Positions 8,927-20,662 of a stretch of 64,000 nt of DNA are shown here, piece after piece. How positions within the stretch are numbered: position 1 is the stretch's first letter; each line of letters opens with the position of its first letter. The translations under genes and the position numbers were made by a program. The notes under the pieces are model-generated. The model ran no database searches, had not been told where the DNA came from, and saw only the letters and a list, made by a program, of their open reading frames with translations. The stretch comes from Mangrovibrevibacter kandeliae. Its GTDB lineage: Bacteria; Pseudomonadota; Alphaproteobacteria; Rhizobiales; Rhizobiaceae. Location: assembly GCF_024519155.1 (NCBI RefSeq), contig NZ_JANIFJ010000001.1, positions 124,001 through 188,000 of the forward strand, read 5' to 3'.

Positions 8927-9673
8927 GTGGACGTGACGCAGGACAAGCGAACGGGTCGGGCGCGGGCCGGCATCGAGCGTCGCGTCAATCTCGTGCAGCA
9001 GGTCGCCGGCGCGCTGCGGCGCTCGATCCTGTCGGGCGCGGCGCCGGTGGGCTCGCGCCTGCCGAGCGAGGCCTCGCTGACCGGCGAATACGGCGTCAGC
9101 CGCACGGTGGTGCGCGAGGCGGTCGCCTCGCTGCGCGCCGACGGTCTCGTCGAGGCCCGCCAGGGCTCCGGCGTCTACGTCCTCGCCAAGGAGCCCGCGG
9201 CGATCCAGCCCTTCACCTCGGTCGATCCGACCCGCATCTCCTCGGTCATCGAACTGCTCGAGCTGCGGGCTGCGGTCGAGATCGAGGCCGCCGGGCTCGC
9301 CAGCCAGCGGCGCTCGCCGGCGCAGGAGGAGGCGGTGATCGAGGGCTGCGAGGCGATCGAGCGGCTGATCGAGACGGGCGAGGCGACCACCGACGCCGAC
9401 TTCGCGCTGCATCTCACCATCGCCGACGCCACCAACAACCTGCGCTTCCGCGAATTCCTGGAGATGCTCGGCACCCGGCTGATTCCGCGGCGCGCCCTGC
9501 AGGACGGCCATCGCGAGACGACCCCGCCGGACTACCTGCAGCAGATCCAGAACGAGCACAGGATGATCGCCGAGGCGATCTCGACCCGCGACGAGACGGC
9601 GGCGCGTGACGCGATGCGCCAACATCTCAAGGGCAGCCAGTCACGCTACCGCCGTCTGCTGCGACAGCTCTAG
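8927..9673 (+). CDS. GntR-family (FadR subfamily) regulator of uronate genes
   Basis: A 248-residue transcription factor. The N-terminal winged helix-turn-helix has LRRSILSGAAPVGSRLPSEASLTGEYGVSRTVVREAVASL and QGSGVYV, the GntR hallmark, in segments. The helical FCD ligand-binding domain follows from about residue 95 (IELLELRAAVEIEAAGLA, then DFALHLTIADATNN with the metal-ligand-type His, and NEHRMIAEAI). GTG at 8927 is preferred because GGAGGG lies 6 bases upstream; an in-frame ATG at 8900 has no such site. The gene sits between the two arms of the uronate locus, so it is probably the local regulator responding to a uronate-derived acid, as Agrobacterium GguR does. Ligand and activator/repressor mode are inferred. 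Confidence 0.9.
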   Translation: MDVTQDKRTGRARAGIERRVNLVQQVAGALRRSILSGAAPVGSRLPSEASLTGEYGVSRTVVREAVASLRADGLVEARQGSGVYVLAKEPAAIQPFTSVDPTRISSVIELLELRAAVEIEAAGLASQRRSPAQEEAVIEGCEAIERLIETGEATTDADFALHLTIADATNNLRFREFLEMLGTRLIPRRALQDGHRETTPPDYLQQIQNEHRMIAEAISTRDETAARDAMRQHLKGSQSRYRRLLRQL

Positions 9674-9759
9674 CGCACGCACCGCGCTGCCTCCCACGTC
9701 GGCCGGCTTGCGGCGCCGTCGGCGTCGTCTGCCTGCCCCGGGCTTGACCGGCGTCATGC

Positions 9760-11886
<2,127 letters not shown>

Positions 11887-11887
<1 letters not shown>

Positions 11888-12747
11888 TGATCATCCGCAC
11901 GCTGACGGGCGACAAGCCGAAGATCGCGCTGCCGAAGGGCGCTGTTGACACGCAGATGCACATGTATCTGCCGGGTTTCCCGGCGGTCGAGCCCGGCCCG
12001 CCGCTGCCTGAGGGGCTGCCGGGGCCGGCTGAATACCGCCAGGTGATGGACTGGCTCGGCATCGACCGCGTGGTGATCACGCAGGGTAACGCGCATCAGG
12101 CGGACAACGCCAATCTCGTCGCCTGCCTCGAGGTCATGGGCGAGGTCGCGCGCGGCGTGGCGGTGATCGGACCGGACACGGCGGAGGCCGAGCTGCAGCG
12201 GCTTCACGCGGCCGGCGTGCGCGGCGCGCGGATCATGGACCTGCCGGGCGGCGCGTTCGGCCTCGACGCGCTGGAGGCCGTGGACGCCAAGGCGGCGGCG
12301 ATGGGCTGGGTCACGGCCGTGCAGTTCGACGGCGCCAAGCTTCCCGAGATCGAGGGCCGTCTCGCGGCGCTCGAGGGTCGCTGGATCCTCGACCACCATG
12401 CGAAATTCCTGTCGCGGCCGGCCGGTGATGTCGACGTCGCGGCGATCAAGCGTTTGATCGACAGGGGCAACTGCTGGTTCAAGTTCGCCGGCTGCTACGA
12501 GTCGTCGAAGAGCGGCGGCCCCGACTATGCCGACGTCGCCGCGGTCGCGAAGGCCATCGCGGCTCATGCGCCCGAGCGCGTGATCTGGGGCACCAACTGG
12601 CCGCACAACCTGGCGCGCACCACCGAGGACTATCCGGACGACCTCGCGCTGACCGACACCGTCCTCGGCTGGATGGGTGGCGAAGCGAACAGGCAGGCGA
12701 TCCTGGTCGACAACCCGCAGACGCTGTTCGACTTTGCGGCTGCCTGA
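11887..12747 (+). CDS. gli: D-galactarolactone isomerase (amidohydrolase superfamily)
   Basis: A 286-residue metal-dependent amidohydrolase-fold protein (TIM barrel). The blocks AVDTQMHMYLPGFP, LGIDRVVITQGNAHQADN, GARIMDLPGGA, WILDHHAKFL and ERVIWGTNWPHN resemble the Agrobacterium GLI enzyme, which interconverts galactaro-1,5- and 1,4-lactones so that the cycloisomerase can act. The first-strand HxH motif of the superfamily is replaced by QMHM, in keeping with a lactonase/isomerase branch rather than a zinc hydrolase. It is the third gene of kdgD-gci-gli, overlapping gci by one base. Alternative: a lactonase yielding free galactarate. Pathway membership is firm; exact reaction is by homology recall. 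Confidence 0.85.
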
Positions 12748-13128
12748 TCCTGCCGGTGAGGCGTCGCCACAGCTTTTTGAGCGCAGGTGCGCCGCTTCCG
12801 TGTTGCTGGCGGCCCGCGACGCGCGACGGCGCCGCCGGCACAACTGACGCGCACGAGGCGGGGCGCGAACTCGTGCCGCTGGCGTCGTCACCCGATCGAC
12901 AGACGGCTCGGCGTTTCTCTGGTCGCACAAGCGGCATCGCGGGACGGTCGACGGCGCAGAAATCGCGACAATTATCTGGACCGCCGAGTATAACCACGAA
13001 GTACAATCATAACAATCAGTGCCTCCTACATTTAGCCACAACCTGATTGCGGTCGTGCAATGTAAGCGTGTTGTTAAAATTCCTGGCTCAACTCTATGCA
13101 TATCTGCATTGTAGTCGGAGTAGCAGGG
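12748..13128 (+). other. Intergenic region between uronate operon and chemoreceptor
   Basis: 381 bases. The first half is GC-rich with no convincing gene; short open frames here lack ribosome sites and recognisable protein character. The second half (about 12960-13095) is distinctly AT-richer, for example TTGTTAAAATTCC near 13070, and probably holds the chemoreceptor promoter. I could not fix a sigma-factor consensus. Confidence 0.4.
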
Positions 13129-14943
13129 ATGTCGTTCGTAAACGCCAAAATTCAGCGGAAGCTCTTGATCGCTTTCGCCGCAATCCTGGTGTCGGTCGGT
13201 GCCATGTCCGCCTTGGTCTGGTGGGATCTTCAGGCGATCCAGACGGCGAATGCGTGGGACATCCACACCATGAAGGTGATCGACGCCGAGGCGGCTGCTG
13301 AAAAGGCGATGATCGACCAGGAAACAGGTCTGCGCGGCTACATCATCAGTGGCGAAAAGAGCTTCCTCGAGCCTTATGAGCGAGGCGCCGTGGAATTCAC
13401 CGCGGCGGTCGACAGGATGGCGGATCTTACCCGCGACAACCCCGAGCAGCAGGCTCGCATCGCGGAGTTGCGCAAGCGGCGCGACGAATGGGTCGAGCAG
13501 GTCGCCAAACCCGAGATCGCGCTGGCGTCCACACCGGGGATGCTGCAGGCCGCGCAGGACATGGAATGCACCGGCGTGGGCAAGGACATCATGGACGGGA
13601 TCCGTGAGCTCGTCGAGGAGATCTCGGGCGCGGAACGTGCGCTGCTCGCGACGCGCAGCCAGGCGCTCGCGTCCGCGTTCACCCATGGCTATGTCGTGAT
13701 CGCGCTCGGGTGCTTCGTTGCCGTCTCGACCGCCATCGGCTTCGGGGTCGTGCTCACCCGGATGGTTGCTCAGCCGCTTGGTGCGATGACGCGGGTGATG
13801 AAGACGCTCGCCGGCGGCGATACGACGGTCGAAGTGGTGGGCGTCGGTCGTGGCGACGAGCTTGGCGACATGGCCGAGGCGGTCGAGGTCTTCCGTCTCG
13901 CCGCGATCGAGAAGGCGAAGACCGAGGCGCAGATCGAGGCCGAGCGCGCGGCGGCCGAAGCGCAGCGGCGCGAAGCCGAAGCCGCGGCGACCGCGGCCGC
14001 GCGCGACAGCTTCGTCGCGGCCATCCGGCCGAGCTTCGAGCGGTTGGCGACGGGCGACCTCACGGCGCGCCTCGATCCGCAGCGCAATGCCGACTATGCC
14101 GAGGTCTGCACGCTGTTCAACACGTCGGTGACGTCGCTCGAGGACACCTTCGGTGCCGTGTTGACCTCGATCGGGGCGATCCGAGCGGGCCTCGAGGAGA
14201 TCAATACGGCCTCCAACGATCTCGCCCAGCGCACCGAGCAGCAGGCGGCCAACCTCGAGGAAACCGTCGCGGCTCTCGGCCAGGTGACGAGCGGCGTTGC
14301 CCGCACGGCCGAAGGCGCAGGCAAGGCCCGGGGAACGGCGCAGGCGGCCCGCGGCAATGCCGAGAAGGGCGGCGAGATCGTCGCCAAGGCGGTGTCGGCG
14401 ATGAGTGCGATCGAACGCTCCTCCGAAGAGATCGGCAAGATCATCGGCGTCATCGACGAGATCGCCTTCCAGACGAACTTGCTGGCGCTGAACGCGGGTG
14501 TGGAAGCCGCGCGCGCCGGCGAGGCGGGCAAGGGCTTCGCGGTCGTCGCGCAGGAGGTGCGTGGTCTCGCGCAGCGCTCGGCCGAGGCCGCCAAGGAGAT
14601 CAAGGACCTGATCTCGACCTCGGCCGGACATGTCGAGGACGGCGTGGAACTCGTCACCGCCACCGGCCGGTCGCTGGAGGAAATCCTCGCCCGCGTGACT
14701 GAAATGTCGGCCGTCGTGTCGGAGATCGCCAGCAGCGCCGGCGAGCAGTCGGGCTCGCTGCGCGAGGTGTCGGCGGCGGCCGACCAGATGGACAAGGTCA
14801 CGCAGCAGAATGCGGCGATGGTGGAGGAAGCGACCGCCGCCACCCGGACGCTTGCGGACGAGACGGAAACACTCGGTCGCCTGATCTCCGGCTTCAAGAC
14901 CCGGCACAGCAACGGCAACACGCGGATGCGCGCCGCGGCCTGA
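13129..14943 (+). CDS. Methyl-accepting chemotaxis protein with CHASE3 sensor domain
   Basis: A transmembrane chemoreceptor of 604 residues that signals to CheA/CheW. Order: first membrane helix at about 11-32, periplasmic CHASE3-type four-helix domain ([20 protein letters not shown] is its hallmark block), second helix at about 183-207, HAMP ([21 protein letters not shown]), a charged coiled-coil insert rich in Ala/Glu/Arg, then the MCP signalling hairpin with tip [21 protein letters not shown]. No C-terminal NWETF-like pentapeptide is seen. ATG 13129 is preferred to 13096 because of the GCAGGG site just upstream and the [13 protein letters not shown] start. It is next to, but not coupled to, the uronate operon; ligand unknown. 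Confidence 0.93.
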   Translation: MSFVNAKIQRKLLIAFAAILVSVGAMSALVWWDLQAIQTANAWDIHTMKVIDAEAAAEKAMIDQETGLRGYIISGEKSFLEPYERGAVEFTAAVDRMADLTRDNPEQQARIAELRKRRDEWVEQVAKPEIALASTPGMLQAAQDMECTGVGKDIMDGIRELVEEISGAERALLATRSQALASAFTHGYVVIALGCFVAVSTAIGFGVVLTRMVAQPLGAMTRVMKTLAGGDTTVEVVGVGRGDELGDMAEAVEVFRLAAIEKAKTEAQIEAERAAAEAQRREAEAAATAAARDSFVAAIRPSFERLATGDLTARLDPQRNADYAEVCTLFNTSVTSLEDTFGAVLTSIGAIRAGLEEINTASNDLAQRTEQQAANLEETVAALGQVTSGVARTAEGAGKARGTAQAARGNAEKGGEIVAKAVSAMSAIERSSEEIGKIIGVIDEIAFQTNLLALNAGVEAARAGEAGKGFAVVAQEVRGLAQRSAEAAKEIKDLISTSAGHVEDGVELVTATGRSLEEILARVTEMSAVVSEIASSAGEQSGSLREVSAAADQMDKVTQQNAAMVEEATAATRTLADETETLGRLISGFKTRHSNGNTRMRAAA

Positions 14944-14958
14944 GCCGCGGCTTCGATC

Positions 14959-14991
14959 GCTCCGCCCGGCACCCCCGGGCGGAGCTCATTT
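14959..14991 (+). terminator. Terminator after chemoreceptor gene
   Basis: A perfect 11-pair stem (14959-14969 with 14975-14985) with a 5-base loop, followed by TCATTT. The T-tract is weak but the placement 15 bases after the stop codon fits an intrinsic terminator. Confidence 0.65.
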
Positions 14992-15378
14992 CAAGAGCGT
15001 CAGGCAGTATACGAGGGTCGAAACGCAGCCCGCTCCTGCGCACAGGGGGCGAGCGGTGAGCCCGAAGTTGCACATCGAGCCGCCGCTCGTCTGGGCACGT
15101 TGCAGGCAAGCAACGCCGGGGCAATAGGCACGCCCGACGCGAGGCATTGGCAAGCCAGACCTACGTGTGCCTTACTTTTGCGCAGCGGCTCTTCTTGTGC
15201 CGCAGAGACCGGCCGCATAACCTCGACACGTCCTTCCGGGGTCGGTGATTGCCGCCCCGGCCGCCGGTGACGGGTTGCGAGTGCAGGGTTCAGCGTCGAG
15301 ATGGTCAGACCGTATCGCGGTGCGGAGTCCCGGCTTGGGGCCTCTGCCGATCCGCACCCCACAGAGCGCTGACGCAAG
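14992..15378. other. Intergenic region before peptide ABC operon, no gene seen
   Basis: About 390 bases of ordinary GC content. One minus-strand open frame covers it (15377-15000) but its translation is low-complexity, Pro/Ala/Arg-rich and has no ribosome site, so I reject it. It must hold the promoter of the ABC operon; I recognise no operator, riboswitch or terminator. Confidence 0.4.
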
Positions 15379-17256
15379 ATGATCCCGGCAGGCTCTCAGG
15401 CGGGGTCGATGGGTGATGGCGCGCCTTTGCCGGGCGAGCCGACGGCGGGGCTCGGGAACGCGGCCGACCGGGAGTCCCTGCTCAGCGTGACGTCGCTGTC
15501 GGTCCGCTTCGGGCGAGGGACCGGCCCGGTGGTGGATGGTCTCGACTTCGCTCTCGCGCCCGGCGAAACGCTGGCGATCGTTGGCGAATCCGGCTCCGGC
15601 AAGTCCGTCACCTCGCACGCGATCATGCGCCTGACCGATTATGCGCCCGGCGCGGACGTCACCGGCGCGATCGAGTTCCGGCGGCCGGACGGCAGTCTCC
15701 AGGATATGCTCAGGGCCGCGCCGGACACGATCCGGGCGATCCGCGGCAACGAGATCGCGATGATCTTCCAGGAGCCGATGACCTCGCTGAACCCCGTCTT
15801 CAGCGTCGGCAACCAGATCGCCGAAGCCGTCATGCTGCATCAGGGGCTCGATCATGCTTCGGCCCTGCGCCAGGCCGAGGCGATGCTGGATCAGGTGCGC
15901 ATCCCCGATGCCGTCCACGTCCTCGATCGCTACCCGCATCAGCTGTCCGGCGGCATGCGGCAACGGGTGATGATCGCGATGGCGCTCTCCTGCCGGCCGC
16001 GGCTGCTGATCGCCGACGAGCCGACGACCGCGCTCGACGTGACGATCCAGGCGCAGATCCTGTCGATCATCCGCGAGCAGCAGCGCGAGCTGGGCATGGC
16101 GGTGATCTTCATCACCCACGACATGGGCGTCGTCGCCGAGATCGCCGACCGCGTCCTCGTGATGCGCGCCGGGGCGAAGGTGGAGGAGGCGCCGGTTCGT
16201 CAGCTGTTCCGGGCGCCCGCGCACCCCTACACGAAGCTGCTGCTCAACGCGGTTCCGCATCTCGGCACGCCGGGCAACGCGCTGGCCGGCGCGTTCGCGG
16301 ATCGGAAGGCGGCGCCCCCGCTGTGCCAGGTCGATGGCCTGACGGCGCGCTTCGACGTCCGGCACGACCGGCTCGGGCGGGTCACGCACCGCGTCCATGC
16401 GGTCGAAGAGGTGAGCTTCGAGATCCAGCCGGGTGAAACCTTGGCGCTGGTCGGCGAATCCGGCTCGGGCAAGACCACCATCGGCCGGATGATCCAGCAG
16501 CTGACGGTGCCGACCGGCGGCAAGATCCGCTTCCGCGGCAAGGACGTCGCCGAGCTGCGCGGACCGGCGCAGCGGGCACATCTGCAGAAGGTGCAGTACG
16601 TCTTCCAGGATCCCTACGCCTCGCTCGATCCGAAGCGCACCGTCGGCGACTCGATCGCCGAGCCGATCCGCACGCATCGGCTTTTGAACGGGCGGCGGGC
16701 GATCGAAACGCGCGTTGCCGAGCTGCTGCAGCGGGTCGGTCTCGAGCCGGGGCAGGCCAAGCGCTATCCGCACGAGTTCTCCGGCGGCCAGCGCCAGCGC
16801 ATCTGCATCGCCCGGGCGCTCGCCTCGGAACCGGAGCTGATCATCGCCGACGAGGCGGTCTCGGCGCTCGACGTATCCATCCGCGCGCAGGTGCTCGACC
16901 TCTTCATGCAGCTTCAGGCCGAGCGCGGACTCGCCTACCTCTTCATCACCCACGACATGGCCGTGGTCGAACGGATCAGTCACCGCGTCGCCGTGCTCTA
17001 TCTCGGCCAGCTCGTCGAGATCGGACCGGCGGCGGCCGTGCTGGGCAACCCGCAGCATTCCTATACGCGCCGGCTGCTCTCGGCGGTTCCGGTGCCCGAT
17101 CCCGACCGGGTGCCCGACCGCAGCGGCCTCACCGGCGAGATCCGCAGCCCCGTGCGACCCGTCGGCGAGACGCCGCCGATCGCCCGCTTCCGCCGGGAAG
17201 GTCCCGGCCACCTCGTCGCGACCGAGGACGGCGCGGCGATCGTCCGCGCGGCGTGA
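15379..17256 (+). CDS. Peptide-type ABC transporter, fused dual ATP-binding protein (DppDF/GsiA-like)
   Basis: A 625-residue protein with two complete OppD/DppD-family ATPase domains in tandem. Domain 1: Walker A GESGSGKS near residue 72, LSGG signature ([13 protein letters not shown]), Walker [13 protein letters not shown]. Domain 2: GESGSGKTT near 364, [25 protein letters not shown]. Each is followed by the oligopeptide-ATPase C-terminal extension with PYTKLLL / [10 protein letters not shown]. In domain 2 the usual DEPVSALD reads DEAVSALD. Energises uptake of peptides or peptide-like solutes. It leads the operon, 40 bases ahead of the binding protein. An alternative start at 15409 is possible. 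The substrate is not readable; an M14-like peptidase ending the operon favours peptides. Confidence 0.9.
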   Translation: MIPAGSQAGSMGDGAPLPGEPTAGLGNAADRESLLSVTSLSVRFGRGTGPVVDGLDFALAPGETLAIVGESGSGKSVTSHAIMRLTDYAPGADVTGAIEFRRPDGSLQDMLRAAPDTIRAIRGNEIAMIFQEPMTSLNPVFSVGNQIAEAVMLHQGLDHASALRQAEAMLDQVRIPDAVHVLDRYPHQLSGGMRQRVMIAMALSCRPRLLIADEPTTALDVTIQAQILSIIREQQRELGMAVIFITHDMGVVAEIADRVLVMRAGAKVEEAPVRQLFRAPAHPYTKLLLNAVPHLGTPGNALAGAFADRKAAPPLCQVDGLTARFDVRHDRLGRVTHRVHAVEEVSFEIQPGETLALVGESGSGKTTIGRMIQQLTVPTGGKIRFRGKDVAELRGPAQRAHLQKVQYVFQDPYASLDPKRTVGDSIAEPIRTHRLLNGRRAIETRVAELLQRVGLEPGQAKRYPHEFSGGQRQRICIARALASEPELIIADEAVSALDVSIRAQVLDLFMQLQAERGLAYLFITHDMAVVERISHRVAVLYLGQLVEIGPAAAVLGNPQHSYTRRLLSAVPVPDPDRVPDRSGLTGEIRSPVRPVGETPPIARFRREGPGHLVATEDGAAIVRAA

Positions 17257-17296
17257 GCATAGAGATCAAGACCCCGAGCCAGGAGACAGAACTGAA

Positions 17297-18820
17297 ATGG
17301 CGACGCCAACTTTGAGACACCTGACGATGGCCCTCGCGCTTGGTGGCGCGCTCCTGGCGCCGGGGCTGGCACAGGCGGCCGGCACGCTCACCGTCGCGCT
17401 CGCCAGCGACGCCGAGAGCTGGGACCCGATCGACACCTTCATCCTCGACTGGGGCCGGGTCGGCAGCAACATCTATGACGGGCTGATCCAGCGCACGCCC
17501 GACCTCAAGCTGCAGCCGGGCCTGGCGCTCAGCTGGGAAATGCTGGACGACAACACCCGCATTCGCTTCAAGCTGCGCCCGAACGTCACGTTCCACGACG
17601 GCGAGCCCTTCAACGCCGACGCGGTGAAGTACAGCTTCGACCGGCTGCTCGGCGAGGAGGGCGGCAAGGGCCCGCAGCAGGCCAACTACACCGCCATCAA
17701 GTCGGTCGAGGTGATCGACGACATGACGGTCGATTTTCATCTCGGCTCGCCCGACCCGGTGCTCCTGACCAAGCTCGCCGGCTACGGCGCGATGATCGTG
17801 CCGCCGAAATACGTCGAGGAGCACGGCGAGGAGTATTTCAACGCCCATCCCTGCGGCACCGGCCCGTTCAAGTTCGTCGAGTACACCCCGAAGGTCAGCC
17901 TGACGCTGGAGGCGAACCCGGACTACTGGGACGGCGCCCCGAAGGTCGACAAGCTCGTCTACCGCTTCATTGCGGAGGCGGCGACGCAGGTGGCCGAGCT
18001 GCAGTCGGGCGGCATCGACATCGCGACGCTGGTGCCGATCAGCCTTCTCGACACCATCAAGGCGGACTCCAATCTGACCGTGGAGAGCATCACCGGCCCG
18101 AACGCCGTGGCGCTGCGCTTCAACACCAAGGACGGCATCACCAAGGACCCGAAGGTCCGCAAGGCGCTGATCGAGGCGGTCGACCGCGAGGCGATCATCG
18201 AGCAGATCCTGCAGGGCAACGGCAAGCCGATCGCGAGCTTCCAGAGCTCGCTTTCCTTCGGCAACGATCCCGACCTGAAGCCGATCCCCTATGATCCCGA
18301 TGCCGCGCAGGCCGCGCTGACGGAAGCGGGCGTCGCGCCTGGGAGCAAGGTCGAGCTCGACTTCGTCGGCTCAGACGCGACCTTCCGCGAGGTGGCACAG
18401 ACCGTCGCGGCCTTCCTGCAGGGCATCGGTCTCGACCCGCAGCTCAAGTCCTACGAGACCAACGTCTTGTTCAAGGACGTCATCCCCAACGGCAAGACCG
18501 GCGATCTCTTCCAGATGACCTGGGGCGGCTGGACCTTCGACTACGACAACACCGCCTACCTCCTCTACCACAGCGGCCAGTACTGGAACCCGTACGACAA
18601 GGACCAGACGCTGGACGACATGCTGGAGAAGCAGCGCAACACCTACGATCAGGATGCGCGCCAGACGATCCTGCGGCAGATCGCCGACTATGTCGCCGAC
18701 CAGGCGATCGAAATGCCGCTCTACAACCTCAACACCATCTACGCGATGAACAAGCGGGTGCACGACCTGCCGCCGACGCCCGACATCCGCTTCCGCTTCA
18801 ACGGCGTCACGCTCGACTGA
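17297..18820 (+). CDS. ABC transporter substrate-binding protein, family 5 (peptide/nickel type)
   Basis: A 507-residue periplasmic solute-binding protein. It has a Sec signal peptide (residues 1-27, cleavage near AQAAG) and cluster-C features: LTVALASDAESWDPID, a mature N-terminal strand; FKLRPNVTFHDGEPFNADAVKYSFDRL in pieces is the family-5 signature region; NPDYWDGAPKVDKLVYRF follows; the C-terminal block ends IEMPLYNLNTIYAMNKRV. A strong AGGAG site precedes ATG 17297. It lies between the fused ATPase and the two permeases. Ligands of this family include di- and oligopeptides, glutathione, opines and nickel; nothing here fixes one. Confidence 0.92.
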   Translation: MATPTLRHLTMALALGGALLAPGLAQAAGTLTVALASDAESWDPIDTFILDWGRVGSNIYDGLIQRTPDLKLQPGLALSWEMLDDNTRIRFKLRPNVTFHDGEPFNADAVKYSFDRLLGEEGGKGPQQANYTAIKSVEVIDDMTVDFHLGSPDPVLLTKLAGYGAMIVPPKYVEEHGEEYFNAHPCGTGPFKFVEYTPKVSLTLEANPDYWDGAPKVDKLVYRFIAEAATQVAELQSGGIDIATLVPISLLDTIKADSNLTVESITGPNAVALRFNTKDGITKDPKVRKALIEAVDREAIIEQILQGNGKPIASFQSSLSFGNDPDLKPIPYDPDAAQAALTEAGVAPGSKVELDFVGSDATFREVAQTVAAFLQGIGLDPQLKSYETNVLFKDVIPNGKTGDLFQMTWGGWTFDYDNTAYLLYHSGQYWNPYDKDQTLDDMLEKQRNTYDQDARQTILRQIADYVADQAIEMPLYNLNTIYAMNKRVHDLPPTPDIRFRFNGVTLD

Positions 18821-18836
18821 GCGACATCCAGAGACG

Positions 18837-18862
18837 CGGCGCGCCGGTCGATGGGCGCGCCG
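18837..18862 (+). repeat. Intercistronic hairpin between binding protein and permease genes
   Basis: A perfect 9-pair stem (18837-18845 with 18854-18862) with an 8-base loop sits 16 bases after the binding-protein stop codon. There is no T-tract. It probably stabilises the upstream message so that binding protein exceeds permease, as is common in such operons. Confidence 0.6.
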
Positions 18863-18887
18863 TCCCCGCCCTCTTCCGGACGCTTCG

Positions 18888-19811
18888 ATGACCGGTTTTC
18901 TCCTCAGGCGAATCGGCCTTGCCGTCTTCGTCATCCTGGCGGTCACCGTGCTGGTCGCCTATTCGGTGCGGCTGTCGGGCGACCCGACGGCCATGCTGCT
19001 GACCGGCTCGGGCAACATCACCCAGGCCGACATCGACCGGATCCGCGCGGCCCTCGGCGTCGACCGACCGTTCGTCGCCCAGTATCTCGACTTTCTCGGC
19101 GGCGTGCTGCACGGCGACCTCGGCCTGACCTTCTTCGGCAAGACCTCGGTCAATGCCCTCATCGCGCAGGCGCTGCCGGCGACGCTGCTGCTCGCCTTCC
19201 TCTCGCTCGGCCTGTCGCTTCTCATCTCCATTCCGCTCGGCATCCATGCCGCCGTCCACCGCGGCTCCTGGTCGGACCAGACCGTGCGGCTGCTGTCGCT
19301 GGTCGGCCTGTCCTTTCCGAACTTCTGGCTGGCCATGATGTTCGTGCTGATCTTCGCCATCACCCTTCACTGGCTTCCGACGAGCGGCTTCTTCGGCGCG
19401 TCCAGCCTGGTGATGCCGGCGGCGACGCTGGGGCTCATCCTGTGCGCGATCAACGTGCGCCTCGTGCGCGGCGCGATGCTCGAGACGCTGTCGACGCAGT
19501 ACATCCTCGTCGCGCGCAGCAAGGGCCTCGCCGAGCGGCTGGTGCTCTACAAGCACGCCCTGCGCAACTGCCTGATCCCGATCCTCACCTATGTCGGCCT
19601 GCAGTTCGGCGACCTCATCGGCGGCGTCGTCATCGTCGAGAAGGTGTTCAACTGGCCGGGCATGGGGAGCCTTGCCTTCGACGCGATCTCGGCCCGCGAC
19701 TACCCCGTGATCCAGGGCGTGGTGCTGGTGCTCGCCACGCTGATCGTCCTCGTCAACCTTGCCGTCGACATCGCCTACGGCCTCGTCGACCCGAGGGTGC
19801 GCCTGCGATGA
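18888..19811 (+). CDS. ABC transporter permease, DppB/OppB type
   Basis: A 307-residue inner-membrane permease with six hydrophobic segments, starting MTGFLLRRIGLAVFVILAVT. The OppB-type N-terminal block DPTAMLLTGSG and GVDRPFVAQYLDFL, and the ATPase-coupling EAA-like loop followed by EKVFNWPGMGSLAFDAI, are clear. Partner of the next permease in forming the translocation channel. Its stop codon overlaps the next start (ATGA at 19808-19811), so the two are made in equal amounts. Confidence 0.92.
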   Translation: MTGFLLRRIGLAVFVILAVTVLVAYSVRLSGDPTAMLLTGSGNITQADIDRIRAALGVDRPFVAQYLDFLGGVLHGDLGLTFFGKTSVNALIAQALPATLLLAFLSLGLSLLISIPLGIHAAVHRGSWSDQTVRLLSLVGLSFPNFWLAMMFVLIFAITLHWLPTSGFFGASSLVMPAATLGLILCAINVRLVRGAMLETLSTQYILVARSKGLAERLVLYKHALRNCLIPILTYVGLQFGDLIGGVVIVEKVFNWPGMGSLAFDAISARDYPVIQGVVLVLATLIVLVNLAVDIAYGLVDPRVRLR

Positions 19812-20662
19812 GCCTTGCTCTTCCCGTCCGCGGCCGGCGCCGGAGCGCCGGCATCCGCAACTTCGAACTGATCGCCGGCGGCATCCTGACGACGGCGATG
19901 GTCGCTCTCGCGCTCGTCGCGCCGACGCTGTTTCCGAACGTCAACAAGATGGACCTGCGGGCCCGCCTGCTGCCGCCCTTCACCGATCTCGCGCACTGGC
20001 TCGGCACCGATCCGCTCGGGCACGACGTCTTTGCGCGCATCGCCACGGGCGGCCGCATCTCGCTCGTCGTCGGCGTGGTCTCGGTGCTCGGTGCCGTCAG
20101 CGTCGGGACGCTGGCCGGACTCGTCGCCGGCTACTATCGCGGCATCGCCGACACGATCCTGATGCGGATCGCCGACATCCAGCTGGCGCTGCCCTTCATG
20201 CTGATGGCGATCACCTTCATCGCCATTCTCGGCCCGGGGCTGCCGATCCTGATCACCCTGATGATCGTGGCGCAGTGGGTGCAGTATGCGCGTCTCGTGC
20301 GCGGCATCACGCTCACCCTGCGTGACCGCGAGTTCGTGCAGGCCGCCCGGGCGATCGGCGTCGCCGCGCCGGTGATCATCTGGAAGCACGTGCTGCCCAA
20401 TGCGGCCGGCCCGATCATCGTCTTGATGACGCTCAACGTCGCCAACAACATCCTCCTCGAGAGCAGCCTGACCTTCGTCGGCCTCGGGGTGGATCCGACG
20501 GTGCCGAGCTGGGGCGGCATGCTCGCCGACGGGCGCACCTACGTGCAGACCGCCTGGTGGGTCACCGTCTTTCCCGGGCTCGCCATCATGTTCACCGTGC
20601 TCGGCCTGAACCTTCTCGGCGACTGGCTGCGCGACCGCCTCGATCCGACGAGTTCAAGATGA
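19808..20662 (+). CDS. ABC transporter permease, DppC/OppC type
   Basis: A 284-residue permease. After a short Arg-rich cytoplasmic tail and first helix comes the OppC_N region ending LGTDPLGHDVFARIATGGRISL, the family hallmark, then the permease core with the coupling loop EFVQAARAIGVAAPVIIWKHVLPN and the final ESSLTFVGLGVDPTVPSWGGML block. It overlaps dppB-like upstream (ATGA) and the peptidase gene downstream (ATGA at 20659-20662). Forms the channel with the preceding permease, driven by the fused ATPase. Confidence 0.92.
   Translation: MSLALPVRGRRRSAGIRNFELIAGGILTTAMVALALVAPTLFPNVNKMDLRARLLPPFTDLAHWLGTDPLGHDVFARIATGGRISLVVGVVSVLGAVSVGTLAGLVAGYYRGIADTILMRIADIQLALPFMLMAITFIAILGPGLPILITLMIVAQWVQYARLVRGITLTLRDREFVQAARAIGVAAPVIIWKHVLPNAAGPIIVLMTLNVANNILLESSLTFVGLGVDPTVPSWGGMLADGRTYVQTAWWVTVFPGLAIMFTVLGLNLLGDWLRDRLDPTSSR

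Noticed and set aside
12756-13046. Possible small plus-strand gene between the uronate operon and chemoreceptor
   Set aside because: No ribosome site, no recognisable protein character, and its end overlaps the AT-rich probable promoter region.
15000-15377. Possible 125-codon minus-strand gene in the gap before the ABC operon
   Set aside because: Start context is poor and the translation has no hydrophobic core or known motif.
15172-17211. A 679-codon minus-strand frame opposite the fused ABC ATPase
   Set aside because: The composition is a mirror of the ATPase codons, without domains, signal or ribosome site.
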